From GWF2-38-69 sp965228125 (GTDB lineage: Bacteria > Verrucomicrobiota > Lentisphaeria > Victivallales > GWF2-38-69), in assembly GCA_965228125.1 (NCBI GenBank), contig OZ245791.1, positions 2,976,001 through 3,040,000 of the forward strand: a stretch of DNA of 64,000 nucleotides. Reading direction: 5' to 3'. Below, in pieces: positions 40,001-45,506 of this stretch. Below the pieces are notes generated by a model. It had not been told where the DNA came from, did not search any database, and worked only from the letters and a program-made list of their open reading frames with translations. Position numbers and translations under genes: made by a program. The stretch's first letter is position 1. Every line of letters starts with the position of its first letter.

Positions 40001-42147
40001 TCTGCCGCTGTTGCCCAAGTGCTATTGTCCGTTGACAACTGCCAGTTAGCCGCAGTACTCCAATTCCATGTGCCGGCGAGATTCGTTCTATAATAATATG
40101 ATAGAGTATAAGCTCCCATTGAAGGGGTGGTAATGGTTACTCCGCGCTGGTCGGTGGTAATCTTGTCTGATGCAACTACAGTTGGATGATTATCCCAGTT
40201 GGTAAGTTGATGAGACGTACCGGTATTATCAACAAAATAATATCCGTTTGCTGCATTGTAGTAAACAGAAGTACCGGTTCCTGCAGCAGGGGCACTAGAA
40301 CTTAGAGCCATCGTGTATGTAGGGCCGCCGTTGTCCTGCAACGGGCCAAGATTCCCTGCTGTATATGCCGTCGTTACGTTCGGGGCAGATGACTGCTGAG
40401 TGTTGATTGTTCCGGAAACATCATGATACCAGCTATAATATGAGTAAACAATAGTACTGCCATAAACTCTAATATCGTCTCCTCCACTGCCAGTATTGTG
40501 TACTATAACTGTATTCAATAAATAGATATTCGCATCCATGCTATCTATCCCGCCGCCACCAGAAGAACTAGTATTCTCGCTGATCGTTGATGAGATGATT
40601 GTTATCGTGCCACAAAAATTGGCACTGATTCCGCCGCCTATGCCGGCAGTATTACCACAGATCGTTGAGTCAATGATTGTCAGTCCGCCATCGCCAGGAC
40701 AAATTCCGCCACCTATTCCTCCTGTGCCAACAATATTGTTGCTGATCGTGGAAGAGGTAATTGTCAATGTACCATTACTGGAAATTCCACCACCATTACC
40801 GCTAGCCGAATTATCACTGATACTGGAAGAGTCGATGTTTAAGAATGTTCCTGTGTCAGAATAAATCCCGCCGCCAAATTTAGCTTTCGAACCTGAAACA
40901 GTCATATGGTCAATATTAACGGTTCCTGAAGCTATATAAATACTTCCTCCATAAGCATTTGCCGTAGATTGACCAGACATATCTCCGCCCATTACTGTCA
41001 TATTTTCTATGGTAACAGTTTCACCCGAAGCGTTAATATTAAAGACTCTAAAATTTGAACTTCCCGGAGTTGTAACCTGTACGGTAACATCGTTTCCTGT
41101 AGCAATATTAGTTCCGTCAATGGTCACGCTGTCTGTAATAGTAGGCAAAGCCGCGCTTATCGTAACCGTATCGCCTGAATCCAGATTAAAGGCAATAGTG
41201 TCATCGACAGTGGTGGTAGCATTAGAGGAATTAATAGCCCAGGAAAGAGTATGATCAGCGCCTGTCCCGTCATCAGTAATTGCTGTTACCGTATAAGTTT
41301 CCAGGTTGTGGCCGTAATTGTGGAGTGTTATAGAATGAGCTTCAATAACCCCTGTAGTATATTCCAGATCCCAGTCCCCCTGAATGCCTGTAGTATCGGT
41401 AGAAGCAGCTACATCAGCGCCTGCCCACTGAGCTATGTCATTAAGAACGCCTTGGCCTGCGCTGTCTTTTGCTATGTCGCATCCGTAGAAAAGAATGTCC
41501 GCGTCAGCAGTAAGGTGAGACTGCCAGGAGGAAATAGCATCCTTATAATTTTCGATATTATCCGCTGTGATAACATCGTCTCCAAGCATTATTTGCGCAT
41601 AGTTGCCTTCAGAAACTATCTGTACAGAACTTATATCCTCATGTGTGGATAAATAGTCAGTTATTTGTGCTATCCCGCTTTCAGAAGAGTCAAGATAAAC
41701 CACTTCTGCATTTTGATCTAAAGAAGCCACTATCGTATCAGCATCTTTTACTAAAGCATCTATGAATACCACTTCATGGGAAGATTGTAAATCTGAACTC
41801 CCTGAATCTGTTGATAGCAGTTCTGAATTGTCAGGTGTGGCAAGGATGTTTTCGCCGTCGGTTGTGGCATCATACGTTCCGATTATGGTGTCAATGAAAA
41901 TCTGGGTTTGGTCGGTACTGCTATATGTTGATGGCTGGGAGCTGTCAGTTGCCGGGGTAGAGGAGTCGGGATTCGGCGTTTGGGTATCTGAGCTCGAATT
42001 TTGGGAGTCAGCATCTCCAGAATTGCTGTCTGCGCTGTCGGCAACGTTTGTGTCAGAAGTCTGCATTTCAGCGACGACCGCTTCGGCTGTTGCTACGGCA
42101 GCAGCCCCGTCAAAGAGCACTCTTGGTTCCAGTTCGTATATTGCCAT
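28030..42147 (-). CDS. Giant LEPR-motif, DUF4347, beta-helical repeat surface protein
   Basis: 4705 residues, extremely rich in Ser, Thr, Gly, Asn and Val. The N-terminal LEPRVLFDGAA (residues 6-16) is the LEPR-xLF tag of large exported proteins, many linked to type I secretion. A DUF4347 domain lies at about 125-272 (FIDALVKDADTI, YGCDIA, GADVAAST, GDWDLE). A right-handed beta-helix follows (about 280-600; GGGIYSDTGTFLNIDSSSISDN and similar). Then come about 3700 residues of filamentous-haemagglutinin-like repeats with several internal periods (82, 70 and 120 residues) and a non-repetitive Asp-rich C-terminus. AGGTGGGG precedes ATG 42147. No RTX motifs or LPXTG-type anchor are seen. The stop codon is only 19 bases from a truncated IS, so C-terminal loss cannot be excluded. 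Probable adhesin or matrix protein. Confidence 0.92.
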   Translation of the reverse strand: MAIYELEPRVLFDGAAAVATAEAVVAEMQTSDTNVADSADSNSGDADSQNSSSDTQTPNPDSSTPATDSSQPSTYSSTDQTQIFIDTIIGTYDATTDGENILATPDNSELLSTDSGSSDLQSSHEVVFIDALVKDADTIVASLDQNAEVVYLDSSESGIAQITDYLSTHEDISSVQIVSEGNYAQIMLGDDVITADNIENYKDAISSWQSHLTADADILFYGCDIAKDSAGQGVLNDIAQWAGADVAASTDTTGIQGDWDLEYTTGVIEAHSITLHNYGHNLETYTVTAITDDGTGADHTLSWAINSSNATTTVDDTIAFNLDSGDTVTISAALPTITDSVTIDGTNIATGNDVTVQVTTPGSSNFRVFNINASGETVTIENMTVMGGDMSGQSTANAYGGSIYIASGTVNIDHMTVSGSKAKFGGGIYSDTGTFLNIDSSSISDNSASGNGGGISSNGTLTITSSTISNNIVGTGGIGGGICPGDGGLTIIDSTICGNTAGIGGGISANFCGTITIISSTISENTSSSGGGGIDSMDANIYLLNTVIVHNTGSGGDDIRVYGSTIVYSYYSWYHDVSGTINTQQSSAPNVTTAYTAGNLGPLQDNGGPTYTMALSSSAPAAGTGTSVYYNAANGYYFVDNTGTSHQLTNWDNHPTVVASDKITTDQRGVTITTPSMGAYTLSYYYRTNLAGTWNWSTAANWQLSTDNSTWATAAEAPDAENSIGITILSGANVTVDSSITIDQTTINSGGQITISSGQTLTIADGTETTDLTNNGTLTVDGTLTNSGQLGNASDLDINTNDSLGSGTLTNTGTIYASASAVTLPAALIGGTVIYDGTAAQAVYNATGTSYTTLQISTTGGNTTSSGTLTTGTLIVSGTSTLNAVNLTVNTTFTNSGITQASGTVSLPAATVGGTFVYTGTSGQTIDTTGTSYTTLQISTTGGNATSSGTLTASSLTVGSTSTLDAESLAISTTFTNSGTTQASGTVSLPAATIGGTFVYDGTSGQTVDTTGTSYTTLQISTTGGNATSSGTLTASSLTVGSTSTLDAESLAISTTFTNSGTTQASGTVSLPDAAVSGTFIYDGASQTIDNLGGNAYAILNLAGTGTITIDSGTTNATAFTVTGTYTSNTITNNGALSLGGSADFGSITAINGTVVFAGTAQTLSSSSGTAFNNLTISSSTSTTLSASTVVTVNGTFTLNSQIVLDTGAQLTLNGSTTGSGTVNAPYEVVSFDSDSINGSQNIFGGTYGGITTGGTGVKSLIGNVTIGTSGLTVGGSSTFAVNSYTATVAGATTIASTLTISTGTFSANGAFDATNGAVTFTGAGNLNLSSTVTSLGTFTEGTSTVTYDGANQTVDSDTYYNLVLSGSETITIDSGTTYVNTALSVTGSYSSNTITNNGTLSLAGSASFGSVTTIGGTVVYDGDSQTIGSLTYSNLILSGSGDKTASSGITVSGTFENTRSLTLSSGNFTVTGTSTIGADITSTAAGTQLQTYTGAVTLSTDVELSSYVIYFNSTINGTSSGTEGLTVNTSASAYFEGAIGTTPGNELEYLTVSTTQTHIYADITTTLTQTYSGAVKLENNVALTGTTVIFNSTLNSQTSQSLAITGDAQFNAAVGHIRALSALSVTGASSIGANITTSGAQTYTGAVTLTGNSVLATTNSAISLAGGVSGSYNLSTASGTSTTTLGSGKSINMGSGVLTNTSGSFVTNGGNITVGGLTVTAGTFNSASSDGTWDINGNVEIGNGATLNSTSDTFTVSGNWSGSGTFAANGSTVTFDGSSDQTISGSNTFYNLTIANTGDPSSIEVDASNSTSLAVTNNLYVSDGKFISATDYNNVLIASGAVLELSGDITVSGTWVNNGTFTPATYTVTFDGSDQEISGTFYNLTASGSGIKTLCGNLTITNNLTVESNITLAVGTYTASVTGTSDINGTLTISTGTYNANGAFDASSGGTVTFSDTGSLNLADTVTSLGTFTADSSTVTYSGAGQTVDDVIYSTLNLTGSGVVVITDGVDVNTAFTVGGTVSALTNSGTLTLGGSADFGSTVTSIGGTVIYDGTSQTVDNITYNNLSLTGSGTVTITSGTDVNTALTVGSSVSALANSGTLTLGGSANFGSVTSIGGTVVYDGASQTVDNLTYSTLNLTGSGTDVITDGTDVNTAFTVGGSVSALTNSGTLTLGGSANFGSVTSIGGIVVYDGTSQTVDNITYNNLSLTGSGTVTITDGVDANTSLTLGSGITALDNSGTLTLGGSANFGSVTSIGGTVIYDGTSQTVNNISYNNLSLTGSGTDVITSGVDVNGAFTVGGTVSALTNSGTLTLGGSANFGSVTSIGGIVVYDGASQTVDNITYSTLNLTGSGTDVITSGTDVNTAFTVGGTVSALTNSGTLTLGGSANFGSVTSIGGTVVYDGASQTVDNITYSTLNLTGSGTDVITDGTDVNTAFTVGGTVSALTNSGTLTLGGSADFGSTLTSIGGIVVYDGTSQTIDNITYNNLDLSGTGAKTLSGDLNINNDFTAESTVTVQGAYSLTVSNNAYISGAIGSATALTTISISGTTDIGADITTTGAQNYTQTITLTNDITVKSGSGVITFTGEVQGSYTLDIGNTTQTGAIFFIAGTEITGLQTHSGAYSVSLSGSNSINDAVTFSNTNGVVLGTASTDSFTFTSGVTSIVSVTSIAGTITAPDGNTIQFETTNVTSDASIGCNIILGDVTIADGQTLTLGDGDSGNITVSSISGTSGGASSDVVINTLGVLTLDAVDTGIGNLSITIGSTSSLTNDIDISGTLTKGGTGELQIQSDDFASGGITLSGGTLSGGSYAWTVSGDIVIGSNTTLNAPKTLNVTGNWDNDNGGTFNHNNGRVCFQGENTTSYIYGANTFYEFDCYNIANKTLVFDSTQLQTVESWFWIMGTDHMTNTVKLQDLYIDTYDYSVAFAKITNSTVYGYNDTPAEIIIMSYSTVDDYSEAHGWYAEEFYEWDGGGGDGDWNNAANWTSPHGGIPSTDSDILINTQASQTTLNISSPVIVEDFVVLGGKTINFSDNNGSITCNYVTGQGSLGFVNQGIITSDAGINITIISTGADVATLHTGTMTPGAGGSIALASPVITVSHNLITTGAGISLTGTTVNIWNDLTISTSGGNLTINGVITANTANSSNTLVLNAGTGSVYLYGFSNTNRIESLEVTAGPNSTHLNDNVYTEGTQTYTGHVVIDADVILDSDDNDISFSDTVDADANTSNRTLTLDSGTGNITFSDTIGAAQAIDTLTITNAGTVSLYDVTTRDGGVIFTNTPSGVITLNGNISTNDESTAGAVAIKGTVVLATDIVINTDSTTDGAISFTGTIDGTLDNTQSLTLNAGSTGAISVTGAIGGTTNIRTLTVTNSNSATFSGAVTADTSVVLSNTTGTITFNGALVTPTLSTTSNAYNVTLNGHCTITNPANFLNTGTTTIGNDASDSSTFTGGLTATAGAVNIAGTIITIDNNINLGAVTQIGASTLKSGTGSITVASMTGDYDLTLQSNVAGATGAVTFTGNVAVNDIITFAQNYAVTLQGSTNVIDSDTSFLNTGTTTIGNDASDSSTFTGGLDVTAGAVHIAGTVATTDTNMDLGAVTQTGASTLKSGTGSITVASMTGDYDLTLQSNVAGATGAVTFTGNVTVNDIITFAQNYAVTLQGSTNVIDSDTSFLNTGTTTIGNNASDSSTFTGGLDATAGSVHIAGTVATTDTNMDLGAVTQTGASTLKSGTGSITVASMTGDYDLTLQSNIAGATGAVTFTGNVTVNDIITFAQNYAVTLQGSTNVIDSDTSFLNTGTTTIGNDASDSSTFTGGLDATAGAVNIAGIVATSNANIDFSTVTLTKDAELSGSTVTFNSTLDAAASGQQGLIVTGNAVFGNAVGATPLKYLTVNGTSNIAGGTYTTGNQTYNGAVTIGGNFQMIANDGTNASTITFSDTVNGSYDLWIGFGGFETNAVVNGAIGGSSALTLFYVTGTSSVGANITTSGAQGYSGEFTLTDNAVLNTPDTITFSNAVTINNGKTLTVGTGNTGAITFGGTVDSAIGGTGNLTINTDDTVVFSDNAGETAALGAITLISGSLTAGVHDIHAGTFSVDGGTFGATASSGIWDAGNVGIANGATMNATTGAFTVGGNWANSGTFNHMSGTVTFDGTSGQTIAGSTEFYNLTIANTSSSEKVDASASTGFAVTNLLSISDGIFVTPSAADFNNVTITSNGALELSGDITVSGNWSNTGTLTANSNTVTFDGNSTQTLSGSNIFYNLTIANTGNPSSVEVDASSSTSLAVTNNLLVSDGKFISATDYHNVTITSAGILELSGDITVSGNWSNTGTFTPYNHAVTLDGADQTISAETFYSLASNGTGLKTLTGNVTIENALTLASGIFVLGSYNMTLQFTGAINGTGSSTSMIASSGSGSLIKRISGNGTYAFPVGSLNGSAGEYSPITIELTSGTYSTAYLSIQVVHEKEPHVTATSFLNRYWVVTSSGISNFTADITCQYLRGDVDGVELGLNGELYSGTSWTQLGPVSTSTHTFSGSVTSFGNFTAFSNADRVPSINDATILSIIADSTAEPSNSSSHPTYNFGVVTLNEIVITGTVTQSLEDSTSTNFAKENVFNPDTDNVYQTDVRKPLDYDKTSVRDARYDDDSTTEGNSDEQEGYETAMIFDKTDDYLAMIAGITDGESLYSITLDKHALFKTSTDLYLDVIASSSQV
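30690..31850 (-). repeat. 360-bp (120-residue) repeats in giant gene
   Basis: Units carrying LNTGTTTIGN, SSTFTGGLDATAG and GSGSITVASMTGDYDLTL recur at about 30714, 31074, 31434 and 31794, a 360-bp period with near-identical DNA, encoding about residues 3430-3820. The last unit on the DNA (first in the protein) is more diverged. Confidence 0.92.
34700..36190 (-). repeat. 210-bp (70-residue) repeats in giant gene
   Basis: Seven units with the core YDGTSQTVDNITYNNL, VNTAFTVGGTVSAL and TLTLGGSANFGSV. Landmarks at 34921, 35131, 35341, 35551, 35761 and 35971 are exactly 210 bp apart; the outermost units use 213 bp because of one extra codon (SADFGST for SANFGS). They encode about residues 1990-2480. 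High DNA identity indicates recent expansion. Confidence 0.93.
38890..39640 (-). repeat. 246-bp (82-residue) repeats in giant gene
   Basis: Three units with GGTFVYDGTSGQTVDTTG, LQISTTGGNATSSGTL and TFTNSGTTQASGTVSLP, for example at 39042 and 39288 (246 bp apart), encoding about residues 835-1085. Two units are almost identical in DNA and one is more diverged. Confidence 0.88.
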
Positions 42148-42328
42148 ATCCCCACCTGATTTAAAATTTTAGATTTTGAAATCTGCAATCAACAATTTTT
42201 AACCTGTTTTTTTTTTATTTTTCACTTAAATCCTGACTAGCGAAAAGTTTATATCATCTTATTATCCATATACCTATCTATATATATAATATCATAAATA
42301 ATAAGTATTGTGAAATACAAAATTCATA
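42148..42328 (-). promoter_or_regulatory. AT-rich leader of the giant gene
   Basis: About 180 bases between the giant gene start and the ISL3 end. Only the Shine-Dalgarno AGGTGGGG is clear. The rest is strongly AT-rich (a TATATATATA-like run near 42280) and is the only place for the giant gene promoter unless that promoter lies within the adjacent ISL3 element. No confident -35/-10 pair could be picked. Confidence 0.4.
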
Positions 42329-43623
42329 GGCTCTTCGTCAAAAAGTGGGGCAAGGCAGTTGCTCATAGTATAATTATGAGTAACCAAACAACACAATTAC
42401 ACGGAGAAGAGTCATGCCCCTTGGAGAAATTATAGTAGGGATACCTGGCTTTAAAACAAGCAGTTATCGTTACGAAGGCAAAAACATAATTATCAAAACC
42501 AACTACACTGGAAAGGCAATATGCCCACACTGTGGATGCGCTTTTTTAAGGCTTAAGGATCAAAAGACAAGGAGAGTCAGACATGGGACGATATTGTCCC
42601 ATAACAGTTATTTGGAGCTCAAAAGCAGGAAATATCGCTGTCTGAGATGCGACAGGTATTTCAATGAACGATTGCCAGGAATACTTCCGTACAAGAGAAG
42701 CACAGAAAAATTCAGAAATGAAGTGTTCCGGGACCATCAGGATGGGATATGCCAGAAGACGCTTAGGAACAGATTAAGAATAAGCCATTCCACAATAGAA
42801 AGATGGACTCATGATTATCTTGGGTTGAAGGTATCAAAAAGCAATAATTACCCTTGCCCTTCAGTAATAGGCATTGATGAACACTTTTTTACTAAGAAAA
42901 AAGGATATGCAACTACGATATGCGACCTTAAAAACAGAAGAGTATATGATGTTACACTAGGCAGGTCAGAAAATGCTCTTGAACCATATATGAACAGCCT
43001 GAAAGGTAAAGAACGGGTCACGGTCGTAGTGATGGATCTTTCAGAGGCATATAAGAAAATAGCCCTTAAGCATTTTTCAAATGCGAAAATAGTAGCTGAC
43101 AGATTTCATGTAGTAAGATTGATAAACCATCATTTTCTCAGAGTCTGGCAGCAGATAGATCCCAGAGGGAGAAAGAACAGAGGGCTGCTCTCTCTGATGA
43201 GAAGGCATGAACATAATCTTTCAGAAAAGCAAAAAATGAGGCTCGATGCGTACCTTGAAGCAAATCAACCTATGAAAAGGATTTACTTTTTTAAACAAGA
43301 ACTCACAAAGCTAATGCTTATAAAGAATGTAACTAAAAGAAAGGCCAGAGAGCTCCTTCCAAAGTTCCTTAGTATGATAGAAGAACTTAAATATTGTAAA
43401 CTCGAAAGTCTTGAAACACTGGGAAATACCCTTGATCTATGGAAAGTGGAGATAGTAAGGATGTGGAGGTTTACAAGGACTAATTCTATAACAGAAGGCT
43501 TCCATACGAAGATGGAAATGATATCAAGAAGAGCATTCGGTTTCAGAAATTTTGAAAACTATCGTTTGAGAGTCAGAGCTTTATGCGCTTAATTAACGTT
43601 GCCCCACTTGTAAGTTAGTGGCC
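42329..43623 (+). mobile_element. ISL3-family insertion sequence
   Basis: Left end starts GGCTCTTCGTCAAAAAG, a usual ISL3 terminus. The right end reads on the minus strand GGCCACTAACTTACAAG, and both share AAGTGGGGCAA at the same distance from the GGC end (about 17 of 27 positions match). No convincing 8-bp target duplication is seen, so the right boundary is less certain and may have been altered by the neighbouring IS110 insertion. Confidence 0.78.
42414..43592 (+). CDS. ISL3-family transposase
   Basis: 392 residues, full length for the family. N-terminal zinc finger (CPHCGC ... CLRC), helix-turn-helix region (LRNRLRISHSTIERW), then the DDE domain with IGIDEHF, VVVMDLSEAYKK and the Glu in TNSITEGFHTKMEMI. 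ATG 42414 follows GGAGAAG. An inverted repeat (CTCATA...TATGAG, around 42362-42381) lies in its leader inside the element. Appears intact. Confidence 0.95.
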   Translation: MPLGEIIVGIPGFKTSSYRYEGKNIIIKTNYTGKAICPHCGCAFLRLKDQKTRRVRHGTILSHNSYLELKSRKYRCLRCDRYFNERLPGILPYKRSTEKFRNEVFRDHQDGICQKTLRNRLRISHSTIERWTHDYLGLKVSKSNNYPCPSVIGIDEHFFTKKKGYATTICDLKNRRVYDVTLGRSENALEPYMNSLKGKERVTVVVMDLSEAYKKIALKHFSNAKIVADRFHVVRLINHHFLRVWQQIDPRGRKNRGLLSLMRRHEHNLSEKQKMRLDAYLEANQPMKRIYFFKQELTKLMLIKNVTKRKARELLPKFLSMIEELKYCKLESLETLGNTLDLWKVEIVRMWRFTRTNSITEGFHTKMEMISRRAFGFRNFENYRLRVRALCA

Positions 43624-43659
43624 TGTGATAAACAGGCAAAAGAGAGATCAAGTATTAGT

Positions 43660-43950
43660 AGTGATTTCTTTTTGTTAACTTTTTCTTTACAGAAGCTGTT
43701 GATGATGTTAATAAATATATTTTCCGGTAAGGTTTCTTTCCTAGGGCACTTGGGAAGGAATCGCAGAAGACGGAGTTGTGGCCCACTAAGGGAGTTTATT
43801 CAACATCCCGTCAACAAGATTTAACCCGTCTTCTGCTACCGTGTTCCGCCTGAAACCGGACAGCCATCTTGGGTATTGAAACCCGGTTCAAAGGCAAGAA
43901 TGGTTAGCGGACACAATTTTTAACATTACTACAAGTAACAAAAGAGGACA
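43660..43950 (+). ncRNA. Candidate IS110 bridge RNA region
   Basis: Non-coding leader upstream of the IS110 transposase. GCAGAAGACGG (43763-43773) pairs perfectly with CCGTCTTCTGC (43826-43836). TGAAACCGG (43851-43859) pairs with CCGGTTCA (43883-43890) with one bulge. In IS110-group elements the 5' non-coding end encodes a folded bridge RNA whose loops specify target and donor. Position and structure fit, but the exact RNA and its guide loops are not established here. Confidence 0.5.
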
Positions 43951-43956
43951 AGAAAA

Positions 43957-45018
43957 ATGGATGAAAAAACTAACCAAAAGAATCTTAAGATCTGGTTCGG
44001 AGCTGATGTATCAAAAGCCACCTTTGATGTTAGCTTCTGCCTTACAGGAGAAAGAATAAAAGATATTTCCTCAATGCCAAAAGCATCTTTTAAAAGAACA
44101 AAGGAAGGAATTGAAGAATTCAAAGCCTGGGCTGTTAAGCAAATGGCAAATAAGAGATTGCAGGAAGAAGATGAATTTGGTTTTGTAATGGAAGCTACAG
44201 GTTCTTACTCTGTAATCCTAGCCACCTGGCTTTTTGAATTGTGTCCGAAATGCATTCCGGTAATAGCGGATCCTAAAAGCGCTAACGCTTACGGAAAGAG
44301 TCTAAGGATAAGAAACAAGACAGACAAAATGGATGCTGCAAAACTGGCAATGTACGGAGCTGAACGGAGTCCTTCTCCTTATGTTCAGCAGAGTAAAGAA
44401 TACGACACAGTTAAAGAGCTTGTCCGTCAAAGAAAAGCTATGGTAAACATGTTGACTGCAGCTAAAGTACAGGCTCAGGAAGCAAGCCAGGTAAAAGCTA
44501 TCATCAAGGTAAGGGAAAAAGTCATAAGGGATTTGGAAAGAAGTATTATAGGAATTGAATCAGCAATTAAAAAACATATTAATGAATACCCTAATCTTAA
44601 AGAACAAGTCAAGATATTGACTTCAATTCCAGGAGTAGGTTTTATCGTAGCTTCTACCATGATAGGAGAACTTGGAGATGTTCATAGATTCTCCTCATCC
44701 AAGAAAATAGCTGCATTTGCCGGAGTATCACCCAGGAGATATGAGTCAGGAACTTCCGTCAAGGGTCGAACTAGAATGTGCAAAGAAGGACAGGGAAGAT
44801 TAAGGCAGGCTCTATATTTGACTGCAATGAGCTCCACAAGAGGAAATAATGGTTTTGCCAGATTCTATGTAATGCTCGTTGCAAAAGGTAAAACTAAGAT
44901 GTCTGCATTAGGGGCTGTAATGCGAAAAATGATTTGCGTAATGCGTAGACTTATTATAGCAAAATCTCTTTATAACGATTCTTTAGTGTCACCAATTCTG
45001 GAAGTAGGAAATTGTTAA
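43957..45018 (+). CDS. IS110-family transposase (DEDD recombinase)
   Basis: 353 residues. N-terminal RuvC-like DEDD domain: first Asp in FGADVSKATFDVSF, Glu in VMEATGSYS, Asps in RIRNKTDKMDAAKLAMYG. C-terminal Transposase_20 domain: LTSIPGVGFIVASTMIGELG and KKIAAFAGVSPRRYESGTS with the candidate catalytic serine. GAGG at about 43946 precedes ATG 43957. Full length and apparently intact. The long leader upstream fits the IS110 group more than the IS1111 group. Confidence 0.95.
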   Translation: MDEKTNQKNLKIWFGADVSKATFDVSFCLTGERIKDISSMPKASFKRTKEGIEEFKAWAVKQMANKRLQEEDEFGFVMEATGSYSVILATWLFELCPKCIPVIADPKSANAYGKSLRIRNKTDKMDAAKLAMYGAERSPSPYVQQSKEYDTVKELVRQRKAMVNMLTAAKVQAQEASQVKAIIKVREKVIRDLERSIIGIESAIKKHINEYPNLKEQVKILTSIPGVGFIVASTMIGELGDVHRFSSSKKIAAFAGVSPRRYESGTSVKGRTRMCKEGQGRLRQALYLTAMSSTRGNNGFARFYVMLVAKGKTKMSALGAVMRKMICVMRRLIIAKSLYNDSLVSPILEVGNC

Positions 45019-45148
45019 GAATTATGTTAATAACTCATTTGACAATCAACACACCATCTTGTTGGCGTAGAGCCAATTCATATAGCTTGCTATCTGTTTT
45101 TTTGCTAGTATGAAATAATTCGTTTCCAGGTACGATTCAATTTCGCTT

Positions 45149-45218
45149 AACTTTGAAAACTATAGATTGAGAGTCAGAGCGTTATGTGTTTAATTGAAAC
45201 TGCCCCCCATTTGTAGGA
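45149..45218 (+). pseudogene. Relic 3' end of a second ISL3 element
   Basis: The plus strand reads NFENYRLRVRALCV then stop at 45191-45193, matching the final residues NFENYRLRVRALCA of the transposase at 42414. It is followed by CTGCCCCCCATTTGTAGG, a degenerate ISL3 right terminus. Nothing else of this copy remains. It ends 16 bases before the tRNA-Ser gene. Confidence 0.85.
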
Positions 45219-45233
45219 GGAGAGGCGAAAGAG

Positions 45234-45323
45234 TGGCGGAGAGATAGGGATTCGAACCCTAGGTAGAGTTACCCCTACACAACATTTCCAATGTTGCGCC
45301 TTCGACCGCTCGGCCATCTCTCC
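45234..45323 (-). tRNA. tRNA-Ser (anticodon GGA)
   Basis: Read on the minus strand: acceptor GGAGAGA pairs with TCTCTCC, D-arm GGCCGAGCGGTC, anticodon stem-loop CAACA-TTGGAAA-TGTTG giving GGA (codons UCC/UCU), a long class II variable arm (GTAGGGGTAACTCTAC) and a TPsiC arm with GGTTCGAATCC. The discriminator G and CCA are encoded. Length about 90 nt fits Ser. Confidence 0.97.
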
Positions 45324-45346
45324 GTAAAAGAAGCTGGAAAGGCACT

Positions 45347-45374
45347 AATTTATATGGTTCGAAGAAAATGGCAA
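45347..45374 (-). promoter_or_regulatory. Possible tRNA-Ser promoter
   Basis: On the minus strand TTGCCA (45369-45374) and TAAATT (45347-45352) are 16 bases apart and would place transcription start about 15-17 bases before the tRNA. The -10 match is weak. Confidence 0.35.
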
Positions 45375-45401
45375 GCGCCAGAATTCTTAAAGCTCTTAAT
45401 T

Positions 45402-45431
45402 ATTCTTATTGCAAATATATTTGATAAGAAT
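45402..45431. promoter_or_regulatory. Inverted repeat upstream of gdhA
   Basis: ATTCTTAT (45402-45409) and ATAAGAAT (45424-45431) form a perfect 8-bp inverted repeat around an inner palindrome CAAATATATTTG. It lies about 75 bases before the gdhA start and is a candidate dimeric regulator site. Confidence 0.4.
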
Positions 45432-45506
45432 AGTTGCTTAACTAAAAAGAAAGAATAGAATAATGCGTGGGTTGGTTTTAGAAACTATAAAACAAAGGAG
45501 ATGAAA

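Larger units (their letters stand above)
43624..45148 (+). mobile_element. IS110-family element (boundaries approximate)
   Basis: Region between the ISL3 right end and an ISL3 relic that contains the IS110 transposase, a structured non-coding leader of about 330 bp and about 130 bp of 3' flank. IS110 elements lack inverted repeats and target duplications, so ends cannot be set from one copy. Placement between two ISL3 3' ends suggests insertion into older ISL3 DNA. Confidence 0.6.

Noticed and set aside
28613..42172. Plus-strand ORFs of 60-194 codons opposite the giant gene (for example 36851-37435)
   Set aside because: Composition is dominated by Val, Pro, Ala and Ser, as expected for the antisense of Thr/Gly/Ser-rich repeats, and no start signals or families were found.
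43618..43824. 68-codon ORF before the IS110 transposase
   Set aside because: It overlaps the structured non-coding leader and the ISL3 end, has no family match, and its codons span the long-range stem.
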